Shown: positions 31,184-41,301, counted from the first letter of the stretch. The stretch: DNA of 48,599 nt from Thaumarchaeota archaeon SCGC AAA007-O23 (GCA_000402075.1 ARWO01000006.1:1-48599), one strand, 5' to 3'. Program-made: numbers and translations. The notes: generated from the letters alone by a model not told the origin.

Positions 31184-34100
31184 CTTCTTTCAAAATTTTA
31201 TTTTCTGTAGAAGTTTTTCTAATTTTCTTGAAAATAATTGGGATCACAATTGCCGCAGCAATAATAGCAGTAATTATAATTAACAAGCTATTTTCAGAAA
31301 CTTGCTCATTTTCTCTGGAAATAGCAGGTGGTTCTTGAACAAATGTATGATCAACATTAAATGATATGATCTTTGTCTGTTCGTTTTCAGCAAGATCTAC
31401 AGCCATAATCTCCAGATCATATACTCCGTCATCAATTTTAGTTACATTAAATGAATGAGATGTCACGTCCTCCAGGGATTCGCCATCAGGCAATAAAATG
31501 GTAACAGCCCCAACCTCAGCCAAATTTTCATCCTTTACTTTTATATCAATATTTAGCGAGTGCGATACTGTTGTCCCATTTATTGGTGATTTCACCAAGA
31601 TTTCTGGGGGGGTGTTATCAACAGTAAATGAAAATGTCTTTTCGGCATCATTGCCAACTATGTCGCTTGCACGTATTCTCAAGTCATGCTTCCCATCAGG
31701 CAGCATTCCAAATTTTAAAGGTAATTGTTCTTGTTCGCGTTCTTCCCCATCAAGATAATACTTTGCAAAATCAGGATTTTTCTCAATTATCTTTGGTAGT
31801 ATGTCAAATGTCTTGTTTATGAGTTCTGGAACTTCGAATATTATTTCAGGGGACTTTTCATCAGGCACAATCGTAGTAAACTTTGCGGCAAGTGAGATAG
31901 GCTCTGTTACTGATGTACCGTCAAATAGGGTGGAATGGACAAGTAGTGTATGTATTCCAGTCTGGTTGATTGGCGCAAACAGCACAGTGGACGTATTGTC
32001 TTTGTTTTTTAGAGGATAGAATGTACCACCCTGACTAAATGCTGATGTACCAAGCCAATCGCTGGTTGGCCAGCCCATAAACTCACCAAATACTCCAGGC
32101 GGAAAATTTGTCTGGATGATTTTTCCTTGGGGGTCAATCATAAACACGGTAAAGTTTGTGTTATCATTTTCCCACTCAAAGTCTATGGTGGCAGAGTTTA
32201 TCGTATTATCCTGTATATCAAAATAATATTGTCTCCAGTCACCAGCCGTGTATCGGCTTGTCATATCAAAGGCACCCTTTACAAAACCATTACCATACAA
32301 GGCATCACCTGCAGAACCAGAAATCACAGTTTGCTTTGCATCTTTCTTAACCGTTTCTAGTACACCATATGAAACAGGTGCATTAATTTTGTGATATTTT
32401 CCTTCAAAACTTAAAAATCCTTGATAAACACCCGTCTGTCTGTCAGATGGTACTGAAAGTGTAACACGTACATCAGTGAAGTCATTAGCAAAAATTGTAA
32501 GTTCATCGTCAACCAATGCGCCTGACACAGTGATATCATCCCATAAAACATTTTGATAATAACTTGTGGAAAGAGTGTAATCCATTGATGTCGAGTTTTG
32601 GTTGGTGTTTCCTTTCCAGAAAGAATATTTCGTTGGCACAGGATACACTCCGATAACCGGTTCATTTTCAAATTTTTCTAAGGGGTTGGATATACGAATC
32701 TCCTGAACTGTTCCCCAAGAACCGCCCCTGCTTACCATCGACAACTCGTCACTTGAAATTTCATCATCTGTGTTTTTGTCTTCCCAATCATAAACATACA
32801 AAGAGGAAATTTTCAAGTCGTCGGCATAAGTTGTGTCCGTCTGATTCATGAAAGTATTGAATGGAAAGTGAAGGTTCAGTATCATGAGCGAAGAGTCTGG
32901 ATGGATTATACTAGTTCCATTAGCAATTCTATGCTCTGCTGGAATTTCACCTAGTTTGATGTAATTTGGTCTATATGTTTCTGGTTCATTTAAAATTTGG
33001 TCTTGCAGATGAGGCTCAGTGACTCCGCTCATTTGTAGTGTCCCAATTAGCTTTAGAGTTTCTGGTTTGATTTTAACATTAATTGTATAGTTATTTGGAT
33101 TTTCAATTGTATAAGTAGTGGTAGATTCTTCCCCAGGATTCAATCTTCCGCCATACCAACTTGTTATGGGGAATGTCTTGTCGGAAAGACCAAATTCATC
33201 AATACCAAATAAATCTGAATTAAATGATGATGAGGAAATGTCAATCACTTCTTTTATGTTTGAAAATGTTGCATCGTTATGCACCATAAATTTGCCGCCA
33301 TGTCCATTCACTATCCTTACAGCATCTAGCGCATTTACTAATCCTGCACCCTGTGTCAACGGATCGTTGCGCAGATCGTCCGCAGATGACATCAACATGT
33401 TTCGAATCACAAACGGATCATAGCTCACTGATTTCTCTTTCAAACTTTCAACCAAGAGAGCTGCACTCCCAGCAGCAATTGGTGCAGACATGCTGGTACC
33501 ACCAAAAATACCAAATGGCTCCCTAGGCTCGCCATCTTTCGCCAAATATTTTGTTATGGTTGATGGAACGAAGCTATATGCTCCAACACTCATTAAATCC
33601 GGCTTGGGGTCGCCAATTACTCCTGGACCTCTGGCTGAAAAATCAACAACATGATCTGAATGATCAGTTGTGTTACCAAATCGTGGCTGGTCTTTGAATG
33701 GACCATATCCAACAAAATCGTTACTTGTTACCGCACCAACTGAGATACCAAACGATGAGATGCCTGGCATGCCCATAGTGCCATATCCATGTCCATTGTT
33801 CCCAGCACTTGATATTATTGTTGTACCTGTATAATTTTGATGAAGTGATTGTGGTATGACCAGTGCGTTAAGGATGTGTGATGAGATGTCCAGACCTGGG
33901 GCATACTCTAGGCTTGGAAAATTGCTAACACCCCAGCTGTTTGAAATAATATCTGTTTTCGGCTCTCCTGTGTATACCCACTTGCTTTCCTCGTTTTCAA
34001 ACCCGGCAGTCCACATCCATCCATAAAATACATCACCAAACCACAACGACTTTACCGGAAGTATGCTGACGTCGGGAGCAATACCTAGGATTGTAGATTT

Positions 34101-35426
34101 TCTGGTATCATTGTAGATATTATACTCCATTTTTCCCTTTGATGCAATGATCGCAGAAGTGGCAGTGCCATGTCCGTAAAAATCGTTCATCACCCCAAAG
34201 TAATTGCCATTCTTATCCATTGCATGGAGCAAAGTTCCGTTAACTGCACCCATCTTATCGTCAATTTCTGCCTTGTCTGAAATAACTCCGTATATGTCAA
34301 CTACTCTTGCACCTACTGTTCCTGCAGAATAATCGTCGATTCCGTCACCATCTGAATCATAAACCAGGAATTCGTTTCCGCTACCAATGGTAATCGACGT
34401 CTCGTCAGTAAAATCAAAGTCATAATCTGGTCTAGATTGCTCTTTCTTCGTAAAGTCCATCCAAGAAGTTGACATGTCCGGCGTAATGGTGTCATATACT
34501 CCTGCTTGATTTGGATCAGTTACTAAAACAACCAGAACCTGAAGTTGACCAACATGAGAAGCAAGAATTGCACCAAGATGGTAAATCCCACTTTTGGATG
34601 GAATAAAGTTTTTTTGCCCTGTTCCAATTTTCATGTCACCTGTTATCTGACCAGTGAGAACATAGCTGTTGCCATAGTACGGAAAAAAAGAATTGTACAT
34701 AGAAATTGTACCATTTTTTCCCAATGTATTCAAAAATACACCGTCCTTTGATTCGTACACGTTAGAGGTTGAATTTAATTGTAGAATGGAAGTTTTTGTG
34801 AAATTGTATATCTTACCATACTTTATGTTTGCAGCAAATGTTGCATTTGTAAGAACCAATCCCTGTCCGTCGGCATCAAGCATTATGGGATTGTTATCGT
34901 CGTCTCGTGCTAGTGATTCCATGATGTCGGGATTTGAAAAGTCAACTCCAGTATCCACAACTGCAACAGTTACTCCTTTGCCAGTCACATCATAGAGTTT
35001 ATGAACCTGTTCTGAATTTGCGATGTTTCCAAATTTAGATATTTTAGTAATTGCGTTTGTTGAAACGTACTTGGAGTGAAAATCTAAGGGCAAGTCCTCA
35101 ATTACATAGTATCCCTTTGACTTTAGTTTAGATGCCTCATTTTCGGTTAAGATCCCAACCGAGAAAAATCCCTTGTCCGAGTCAATTCCGTATGCAATAT
35201 TTTTTGTATCAGTAAATGCACTGTTTAACGAGCCCGAACCATAAACCAGATATCTTTTTGCCAGGTTTTCCTGATGAGACAAATCCATTGAGATGATGTC
35301 TGATGTTCTTTCGATGTCAAAATTTGAAAGTATGGGAACTTCAGCTCCCTCAATAAAGCCATAAGAGCTTTGCTGAAATAAAATCAGTAAAAAAAATACC
35401 GACAAAAAAAGAGCCAGTTTTGGCAT
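31176..35426 (-). CDS. Giant cell-surface subtilisin-like (S8) serine protease
   Basis: Extracellular S8 protease of 1,416 residues. Signal peptide at residues 1-23 (ALFLSVFFLLILFQQSSYG). Catalytic triad: Asp158 in VAVVDTGVDF, His419 in DFYGHGTATSA and Ser645 in FGGTSMSAPIAAG; oxyanion Asn in SSAGNNGHG. The Asp-His distance of 261 residues, against about 30-50 in subtilisin, resembles the insert of pyrolysin or tripeptidyl peptidase II. The C-terminal part has several beta-sandwich (Ig/cadherin-like) repeats such as FTVDNTPPEILVKSPING, then a membrane helix (LLIIITAIIAAAIVIPIIF) and a basic tail. A TATA box (35444-35455) lies 25 nt before the ATG. Probably an envelope-processing or nutrient protease. 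Confidence 0.93.
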   Translation of the reverse strand: MPKLALFLSVFFLLILFQQSSYGFIEGAEVPILSNFDIERTSDIISMDLSHQENLAKRYLVYGSGSLNSAFTDTKNIAYGIDSDKGFFSVGILTENEASKLKSKGYYVIEDLPLDFHSKYVSTNAITKISKFGNIANSEQVHKLYDVTGKGVTVAVVDTGVDFSNPDIMESLARDDDNNPIMLDADGQGLVLTNATFAANIKYGKIYNFTKTSILQLNSTSNVYESKDGVFLNTLGKNGTISMYNSFFPYYGNSYVLTGQITGDMKIGTGQKNFIPSKSGIYHLGAILASHVGQLQVLVVLVTDPNQAGVYDTITPDMSTSWMDFTKKEQSRPDYDFDFTDETSITIGSGNEFLVYDSDGDGIDDYSAGTVGARVVDIYGVISDKAEIDDKMGAVNGTLLHAMDKNGNYFGVMNDFYGHGTATSAIIASKGKMEYNIYNDTRKSTILGIAPDVSILPVKSLWFGDVFYGWMWTAGFENEESKWVYTGEPKTDIISNSWGVSNFPSLEYAPGLDISSHILNALVIPQSLHQNYTGTTIISSAGNNGHGYGTMGMPGISSFGISVGAVTSNDFVGYGPFKDQPRFGNTTDHSDHVVDFSARGPGVIGDPKPDLMSVGAYSFVPSTITKYLAKDGEPREPFGIFGGTSMSAPIAAGSAALLVESLKEKSVSYDPFVIRNMLMSSADDLRNDPLTQGAGLVNALDAVRIVNGHGGKFMVHNDATFSNIKEVIDISSSSFNSDLFGIDEFGLSDKTFPITSWYGGRLNPGEESTTTYTIENPNNYTINVKIKPETLKLIGTLQMSGVTEPHLQDQILNEPETYRPNYIKLGEIPAEHRIANGTSIIHPDSSLMILNLHFPFNTFMNQTDTTYADDLKISSLYVYDWEDKNTDDEISSDELSMVSRGGSWGTVQEIRISNPLEKFENEPVIGVYPVPTKYSFWKGNTNQNSTSMDYTLSTSYYQNVLWDDITVSGALVDDELTIFANDFTDVRVTLSVPSDRQTGVYQGFLSFEGKYHKINAPVSYGVLETVKKDAKQTVISGSAGDALYGNGFVKGAFDMTSRYTAGDWRQYYFDIQDNTINSATIDFEWENDNTNFTVFMIDPQGKIIQTNFPPGVFGEFMGWPTSDWLGTSAFSQGGTFYPLKNKDNTSTVLFAPINQTGIHTLLVHSTLFDGTSVTEPISLAAKFTTIVPDEKSPEIIFEVPELINKTFDILPKIIEKNPDFAKYYLDGEEREQEQLPLKFGMLPDGKHDLRIRASDIVGNDAEKTFSFTVDNTPPEILVKSPINGTTVSHSLNIDIKVKDENLAEVGAVTILLPDGESLEDVTSHSFNVTKIDDGVYDLEIMAVDLAENEQTKIISFNVDHTFVQEPPAISRENEQVSENSLLIIITAIIAAAIVIPIIFKKIRKTSTENKILKEDL

Positions 35427-35443
35427 AATTAAAAATTCCTTGG

Positions 35444-35455
35444 TCGTTTATTATA
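35444..35455 (-). promoter_or_regulatory. TATA box of the S8 protease gene
   Basis: Minus-strand ATTATAATAAAC is centred about 25 nt before the ATG at 35426, the spacing of a leaderless archaeal transcript; it overlaps the end of the upstream gene. Confidence 0.55.
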
Positions 35456-35456
35456 A

Positions 35457-36440
35457 TTATCTTCTTCTAGCAATTATTGAAATCTGTAGGGCAAGTATGA
35501 CTGCAATAGCACCCATTATTGGAAACAATAACGAATTTACCTGTAACGACGCCTCCTCTATATTATCCACTGCTGACGACATGGAAGATACACTAGCATC
35601 AATAGTTTCTACGCTGTCCCGTAGTTTGGTACTAGCGTCTTCCAGGGTGGAACCAAATCCATGTATGTCGGTTTGCAGTACACCAAGTTCATCCGATGCA
35701 GTAATTAACACATCATTAAGAGTTGCAACCTGCCTGGATATTCCAGCTATGTCCTGTCCCAGAACAAGAGTGGCGGCAGAACCATGGGACTGCGTTCCTT
35801 GAGAAAATGCTACCATATGGAAGATGTAAGTACCTTCAATTCTAGGAGTGTATTCAACAAAGTAAAGCCCCTCATGTAGCATCTCAATTGACATTGCAAG
35901 GCTTTGCACTTTTCCGTCTGGAGAATGTATGTGCGATGATGACAATACTTTCTTTGCATCACCGCTCACCAAAAGACCATCACTTGTAACCTGTACAAAC
36001 ACACGGAAAGGTCGATCTGCCGCTGCCATCTCAGGTGCAAATACCTGTGTAGTGATTTTGCGTTCTATGGGTACCAATTCAAGTTCTGTAGATGATGCAA
36101 ACTTTATGTCAATTTTTTGTCTTTCACCGGTATTTGTTATTACCTCAACTGTGTAAGTGCCAAATGGATATTTTGTTGAGGAAGATGGCCAGTCCAGCAT
36201 CTTATGGCTGAACGAACCATCAGAGTTTGTTATAATCTGCTCAAACTCTGCAATGGTTCCATCTGGCGCAAATAAACGTAAAATCAGAGGTGAGTTTTCG
36301 GGTCCGGTACCATATACCAAAAGTGGATGCTGCGTAGAGTATATCTGCTGGTTCGTGTACACTTTCAGTTCTTCCGCAAACACCTGTGGTGAACTAACTG
36401 TAATTAGAATACTGAGAATAATGAAAATTAGAAATTTCAA
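35457..36440 (-). CDS. Exported beta-sandwich protein with coiled coil and C-terminal membrane anchor
   Basis: Not a recognised enzyme. Signal peptide FLIFIILSILITVSSPQVFA at residues 3-22. Residues about 25-110 resemble an MG2/FN3-like beta sandwich (VYTNQQIYSTQHPLLVYGTG, FGTYTVEVITNTGERQKIDI); a second sandwich follows. Residues about 235-300 are a probable coiled coil (LNDVLITASDELGVLQTDIH onward), ending in a transmembrane helix (FPIMGAIAVILALQISII) and RRR tail. The start is TTG 36440, with a TATA box (ATCTATAAG, about 36458-36466) 22-25 nt upstream. It sits between the S-layer and protease genes, so an envelope role is likely. Confidence 0.82.
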   Translation of the reverse strand: MKFLIFIILSILITVSSPQVFAEELKVYTNQQIYSTQHPLLVYGTGPENSPLILRLFAPDGTIAEFEQIITNSDGSFSHKMLDWPSSSTKYPFGTYTVEVITNTGERQKIDIKFASSTELELVPIERKITTQVFAPEMAAADRPFRVFVQVTSDGLLVSGDAKKVLSSSHIHSPDGKVQSLAMSIEMLHEGLYFVEYTPRIEGTYIFHMVAFSQGTQSHGSAATLVLGQDIAGISRQVATLNDVLITASDELGVLQTDIHGFGSTLEDASTKLRDSVETIDASVSSMSSAVDNIEEASLQVNSLLFPIMGAIAVILALQISIIARRR

Positions 36441-36518
36441 CGTTTATGTTAATTTAGCCTTATAGATATTGTTTCTGAACAAATTTTCTTTAATTTGAGC
36501 ATCCGCTAGTTCTTGATT

Positions 36519-36541
36519 TTAAAAAAAAAGAAAGGGGGGGG
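36519..36541 (-). terminator. C8-T9 homopolymer terminator of the S-layer gene
   Basis: About 18 nt after the S-layer stop the minus strand has eight C, then TTTC and nine T followed by TTAAAA. A long T tract after a C run fits archaeal termination for a very highly expressed gene. The two adjacent homopolymers are also error-prone in sequencing. Confidence 0.6.
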
Positions 36542-36558
36542 TTAGAAAGTTTCTAGTC

Positions 36559-39500
36559 TTATACTACGTCTATACTTACAGATGTGGTTGGTGATAGCGC
36601 GGTTGGATTATCTACGCTCTCCCAGACAAACACTGTTGCAGTGTATGATCCGGAATCGCTAGGCGTCCATGACAATGCTGGACTCATTGATTGTCCTGCC
36701 GTCAAAGAACCTGTAATCCATGCTAATGACACCGTTACTCCGTCTCCATCCTGTACCTGTACTAAGTATGCGAATGCTTGATCACCGCTCTGTCCATTTG
36801 ACACATCGGCTGCAATCTGCACTTGTTGACCAACTGATACTTCCGCTACCGAAGAGCCGAATGCGTCGACTACTCGTGCGTTAGCTGCAGGTGCTCTTTC
36901 AAGTGGTGGGAATGCAGTGCCTATTGTCAATGTGGATGCTACGGTCAAAGAATCGCTATCAGTATATGGTTCTGGTAGAGTTACGTCAGAATATTCAGCG
37001 GTTACTGTGTCGCCTTCAGAGACACGAAGATTTGAACCAGAAGTTGCATCGGTGGAGGTAAAGTATACCGTTCCTTCGAATACTCCTGTGTCTTCGTCAG
37101 TCTCGTTCAAGGTGAGTGTGAAACCACCATTATCTGAATCGGAGAATACTGCTGCTGTAAATGTATCAATAATTGCGCTGTTCGTGTTCTCATCTGGATC
37201 TGTTACAGTCAATACTGCAGAACCGCCTGCTGAGGCACTACTTGTGTCAAAGCCTGCTTCTGATATATTGAATGCAACTGATGCTGATGCAACAACTACT
37301 ACCGCATCAGTGTACTCGTATGAAACGGATACACCGTCAGTTTGTCCAGCCATGATCAGGTCGTGTCCTGTACTTGAACTTGCGCTACAAGTAGAGGAAT
37401 CGGCAGTAGCCTGTGGATTGTTGTTCGCTGTTGTTAGCGAATATCCTGTTAAAGCTACTTCCATCGTGAATACTCCTGTATCTGGGCCTGTTTCTGCTGC
37501 GACTGCGTATGTGCTACCGTTAGTACTTGTACACATCTTTCCAGCTCGGGATGTTACCTGAATTGGAAGAGCTGATGTACCGATTGTTTCTTCGGCTGCA
37601 CTGTTGTTGTTGTGATCAGGGGCTGTGATTGTTATGTAGACAGTATCAGTCCAACCATAGAGTGCCTTGTCGAGTTCGACAATAGCACCAAAGTTGGAGA
37701 TACTAAATGTAGTTTCTATGTCTGCTTTGTCACCAGCTACGTCTGATTCACCAGATAAGCCAGCGTCAACATATGTTAATGTCACACCTTCACCATACTC
37801 AGGATTTCCGCCACCGACGGTTAATTCTGGAATGGTTGTTACAGTCTGGAATACTCCAGTGTCACAACCAGTTTCCTCAAGAGATGATGGGTTTGATGTG
37901 AATGTTGATAACAGTACAGATGAATCGGCAGATGAATCCCATTCGATGAGAGTCATTGCATATGATTCACATGTTCCAGAGTCTAAGTTCAAGTCAGGAT
38001 CGGTTACCGTAATAACCATATCGCTGCCCATTACATAGACATCCTTGTCCACTGAAAGTGTACCTGTTCTGAGATCAAATGTTGAAGAGTCATAGAATGT
38101 GCTTGTACTACCTGCACTGTCTGCTGTGTCTGTATATTCCACTGTGATAACGTCACCAGCTTGTACAGTTACTGTTCCGGCAGAGTATCCCATTGTTTCG
38201 GATATACTCAATGAAACTTCATACTCACTGCTACCTATAGTAATCTCACTAAGAGGTCCTAGTTCGATTGGATATGTACCTGCAACTGCGGAGAATCCTG
38301 ATGCTCCACCGGCTGAAGCTATTGCTTGTGAGCCTGTAGAGTTGGTGTGTTTAACCAGGATTGTACCTGCATTGTAAGTAGTAGCGGTTGTAGTGAGTGT
38401 GTCATTTGTTTCATCAGCATCAGAAACCGTAATCCATGCGGTTACGTCACCTGCTTCGGTGTTACCACCTGCTGTTCCTGCACCACTGTATAGATCACCT
38501 GAAGTCCATGGGACTGGGTATACTGATCTATCAAATGCTACAGAACCAGAAGCTGAGGTTACTGTTGCTGTGTCATAATATTCTACTGCACTTCCACCTG
38601 CATCTTTGGCATCATAGTAAATTAGTTCCATATCTGAGCCTTTGAAATCAGGAACAGAGAATGTTCCGACAAAGACACCAGTGTTGTCACCAGTTTCAAT
38701 GATTGTTATGTCAGCTGCAAATGGATATTGTACTGTGGTTGAACCACTTGATGTAATATTCATCTGGAATGTTGTAGAGCTGTTTTTGTAAGTATCACGT
38801 CCTGCACTGTCTGAGTTAAGGTCAGCATCGACTATTGTTATTGTTGCAATGTCTGCACTTCCATAAGTGTCTGCATCAAGGCTAATGTCTGCCGTGTGCG
38901 TAGATGTTTCTAGTTGTGCACCAATCTTGGTGGCAACTTGGAAAGAATCTGTATCGTTATACACGATACGCACAGAGTCACTGCCACTTACTGAGTCCAT
39001 TAAGACTACAGAAAGTGCGTCACCCTTCACATATCCCAAAAGACCCTCAACTTCATGGTCGTTACCATCGTGTTCACCACTGATGGAACCACCTGATGTT
39101 GAGTTGGTCATGTTAATGTATTCTACAGTGCCCTCGAAGATACCAGTGCTGTCACCGGTCTCTACTGCCTCTAATCTGTACATACAGTTGTGGGTAAGTG
39201 AGCCATTATTTTGATCGAAGTTACAAAAGTCTGCATATATTGCATAGTCTGCTGTTGCTGACATATCATCACCAGCTGCGTGTGTAAGTTGGAATGCTAC
39301 GGATGCATATGCTGTGTGTGCAGTTGATCCAGTTAATGAATCAGCTGAAACGTCACCGCTTAATACTGAACCATAGCCTGTTCCGCCTGCAAGGTCATAG
39401 ACACCTGATTTACTGTTACCAGATGTTACTATGTCAATAGATCCTGCTTTCCAGTCAGTTGAGTTATCACCATCAGATGTTACATAGACTCCTACAGCTG

Positions 39501-41217
39501 TTGATGTAACTAAGTCAGCCGGAGCTGATACATCGTAGCTGAGAACTACAGTTCCAGGTAGATTGATTAATTCTGAAACTGTGTGTCCTGTTGTTACGTT
39601 AATCCATGTTGATGTTGCTGAACCCATACTACCTTGTTCTGATGAGTGAGTGATTCGTAATCGCTCACTGTTGTCTGTTACGTTATTGATAGCTATTGTA
39701 TATGATGCTGCGCCTTGATCATCGTCACCAACACAAGCATCAACACAACCTCCAATACCAGCAGACTTTGTGACTGCTCCTGGTTGTAGGTTAGTACCTT
39801 CTACAAGTGTTAGACCACCAGTACCCATCTTGATAGTTGGGATTTTGACAGTTTCGTCACCTACGCTCAGCGTTTCTGCTGAGGTTGGGTTTCTGTTCTG
39901 ATCTGGGTCATTTACTATGACAGTTGCTGCTGTGCCTGGAGACCAGTCACCGCCTGCATCAAGTGTGATTGTTGCGTCATTGTATGTGATAATCATGTCA
40001 ACACTGTTGCCACCATAGCTGAACACTATTTTTGTGTCAGCGGCAGCTTCAGCAGATGTTTCAAATTGTGCTGCACCGTTAGCGTCAAATGATTCGAATA
40101 CACCAGTGTTTGAACCGGTTTCAGTCATTGTAACAACGTCTACTGTGCCGTCACCAGCTGATAATACGCCTTCAGCGTCACTGGCCAATCGACAGTTTTC
40201 TGAACAGCCCATTTGACCGAGTATCGTTGAAGTTAGATCAGTGTTGGAACCGTTGTTAGCAAATGCAACGGCAGGTGTTGCTGCTGTCGCAGAGAGATCA
40301 AACTCCCAAATGTCTGTACCTGTTGGATCAATGTTTAGTGCTGGGTCAGTAAAGGTTAAGTGAACCTCGGCTCTGTCGCCTGGGTTTCTGTCAGCTAACT
40401 CGATACTTGTCGAAGAGTCAGTATTTCCATACGTAACGCTGATTGAGTCACCACCATAACTAACTACGTTGTCGTCATTGAATTCAATTGCAAGAATGTA
40501 AGGCCATGAGCCATATCCTGATGCATTAAGACCGTGTCCACGTTGACCCATATCGATAGTTGATGTACCGAGTGATGTGTCATCGTGATTACTTAGTGAT
40601 GGTGCACCAGTTAGTACTGCTGCAGTCAAATCCTGACGTTCTGTAGTACCTGAATCTTTTACTGCAACCATACCGTCAGCGTCTAGACAGCTACCTTCAT
40701 CATTGCCATCTCCACCTGCGTGGGTCCAGCCTGATGTGCCTTGTTCTAGTACTGCTACCCATGCTCCAACAAGATTTCCTGTTGCAGCTGGGACGATAAG
40801 ATCAGTTGTTGATTCGTTGATACCTACGCCGGCAACACATTTGATACCAAATTCCATACCATATGAAACATTGATCAATGGATCGTCGACTAGTACTGAT
40901 TGTGAATTGTCGACAATGTAAACATACCATTTTCCATTGACTGCTTGATTCATATCATAAGATTCGCTTCCGAAAGCAACGGAAGGTGTATCACTGATGT
41001 CTACTGTTGTATCACTGTAATCCGGATCGTTAACAACAATTTCTAAAACTGCTGCGCCCTGGATTTCTGTTGAACTTACGGTTAGTAAGCCTTCGGTTAC
41101 TGACAAGTCGGATGCTGCCTCAGGCATAAAGCTTGGGACACCGATTGCCATACCGCCGGCGAACATAATCGCCATTATTGTAAGACTAGTTAATTTACGT
41201 CCTATTTCGTTTTTCAT
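36559..41217 (-). CDS. S-layer protein
   Basis: Major surface-lattice protein, 1,552 residues, Asp/Thr/Ser/Gly-rich and nearly free of Lys and Arg. The signal peptide is within residues 1-36 (LTSLTIMAIMFAGGMAIG). The body repeats a beta-sandwich unit marked by phrases like VTDPDENTNS, VTDPDLNLDSG, IVDADLNSDS, VNDPDQNRNP and APDHNNNSA, usually followed by ETGDNTGVFEGT-type phrases; I count at least seven. The final 110 residues form a different domain (ARVVDAFGSSVAEVSVGQQV onward). There is no C-terminal membrane helix. Size, composition and position by complex III match the Nitrosopumilus S-layer gene region as I recall it. Acidic loops may bind cations and attract ammonium. Confidence 0.93.
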   Translation of the reverse strand: MKNEIGRKLTSLTIMAIMFAGGMAIGVPSFMPEAASDLSVTEGLLTVSSTEIQGAAVLEIVVNDPDYSDTTVDISDTPSVAFGSESYDMNQAVNGKWYVYIVDNSQSVLVDDPLINVSYGMEFGIKCVAGVGINESTTDLIVPAATGNLVGAWVAVLEQGTSGWTHAGGDGNDEGSCLDADGMVAVKDSGTTERQDLTAAVLTGAPSLSNHDDTSLGTSTIDMGQRGHGLNASGYGSWPYILAIEFNDDNVVSYGGDSISVTYGNTDSSTSIELADRNPGDRAEVHLTFTDPALNIDPTGTDIWEFDLSATAATPAVAFANNGSNTDLTSTILGQMGCSENCRLASDAEGVLSAGDGTVDVVTMTETGSNTGVFESFDANGAAQFETSAEAAADTKIVFSYGGNSVDMIITYNDATITLDAGGDWSPGTAATVIVNDPDQNRNPTSAETLSVGDETVKIPTIKMGTGGLTLVEGTNLQPGAVTKSAGIGGCVDACVGDDDQGAASYTIAINNVTDNSERLRITHSSEQGSMGSATSTWINVTTGHTVSELINLPGTVVLSYDVSAPADLVTSTAVGVYVTSDGDNSTDWKAGSIDIVTSGNSKSGVYDLAGGTGYGSVLSGDVSADSLTGSTAHTAYASVAFQLTHAAGDDMSATADYAIYADFCNFDQNNGSLTHNCMYRLEAVETGDSTGIFEGTVEYINMTNSTSGGSISGEHDGNDHEVEGLLGYVKGDALSVVLMDSVSGSDSVRIVYNDTDSFQVATKIGAQLETSTHTADISLDADTYGSADIATITIVDADLNSDSAGRDTYKNSSTTFQMNITSSGSTTVQYPFAADITIIETGDNTGVFVGTFSVPDFKGSDMELIYYDAKDAGGSAVEYYDTATVTSASGSVAFDRSVYPVPWTSGDLYSGAGTAGGNTEAGDVTAWITVSDADETNDTLTTTATTYNAGTILVKHTNSTGSQAIASAGGASGFSAVAGTYPIELGPLSEITIGSSEYEVSLSISETMGYSAGTVTVQAGDVITVEYTDTADSAGSTSTFYDSSTFDLRTGTLSVDKDVYVMGSDMVITVTDPDLNLDSGTCESYAMTLIEWDSSADSSVLLSTFTSNPSSLEETGCDTGVFQTVTTIPELTVGGGNPEYGEGVTLTYVDAGLSGESDVAGDKADIETTFSISNFGAIVELDKALYGWTDTVYITITAPDHNNNSAAEETIGTSALPIQVTSRAGKMCTSTNGSTYAVAAETGPDTGVFTMEVALTGYSLTTANNNPQATADSSTCSASSSTGHDLIMAGQTDGVSVSYEYTDAVVVVASASVAFNISEAGFDTSSASAGGSAVLTVTDPDENTNSAIIDTFTAAVFSDSDNGGFTLTLNETDEDTGVFEGTVYFTSTDATSGSNLRVSEGDTVTAEYSDVTLPEPYTDSDSLTVASTLTIGTAFPPLERAPAANARVVDAFGSSVAEVSVGQQVQIAADVSNGQSGDQAFAYLVQVQDGDGVTVSLAWITGSLTAGQSMSPALSWTPSDSGSYTATVFVWESVDNPTALSPTTSVSIDVV

Positions 41218-41224
41218 GTTATTG

Positions 41225-41241
41225 AAATTTCTTTGAAATTT
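41225..41241 (-). repeat. Inverted repeat between TATA box and start of the S-layer gene
   Basis: AAATTTC-TTT-GAAATTT is a perfect 7-bp inverted repeat with a 3-base loop. It starts 8 nt before the ATG (41217) and ends 5 nt from the TATA box, so it covers the expected transcription start. It could be an operator or a 5'-end hairpin. Confidence 0.7.
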
Positions 41242-41245
41242 TAGT

Positions 41246-41252
41246 ATATAAC
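41246..41252 (-). promoter_or_regulatory. TATA box of the S-layer gene
   Basis: Minus-strand GTTATATAC is centred about 31 nt before the ATG at 41217, giving an expected leader of only a few bases. Upstream, the 154-bp gap also holds the palindromes ATGTACAT (41288-41295) and GATCGCGATC (41302-41311). Confidence 0.65.
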
Positions 41253-41301
41253 ACTAATGGACATCTTGTTCATTTTTACATATTTGCATGTACATTTTAC
41301 A

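Noticed and set aside
36584..40921. A series of plus-strand open frames of 60-214 codons across the S-layer gene
   Set aside because: They are antisense shadows: the Thr/Ser/Asp/Val-rich coding strand has few complementary stop codons. They lack promoters and family features.
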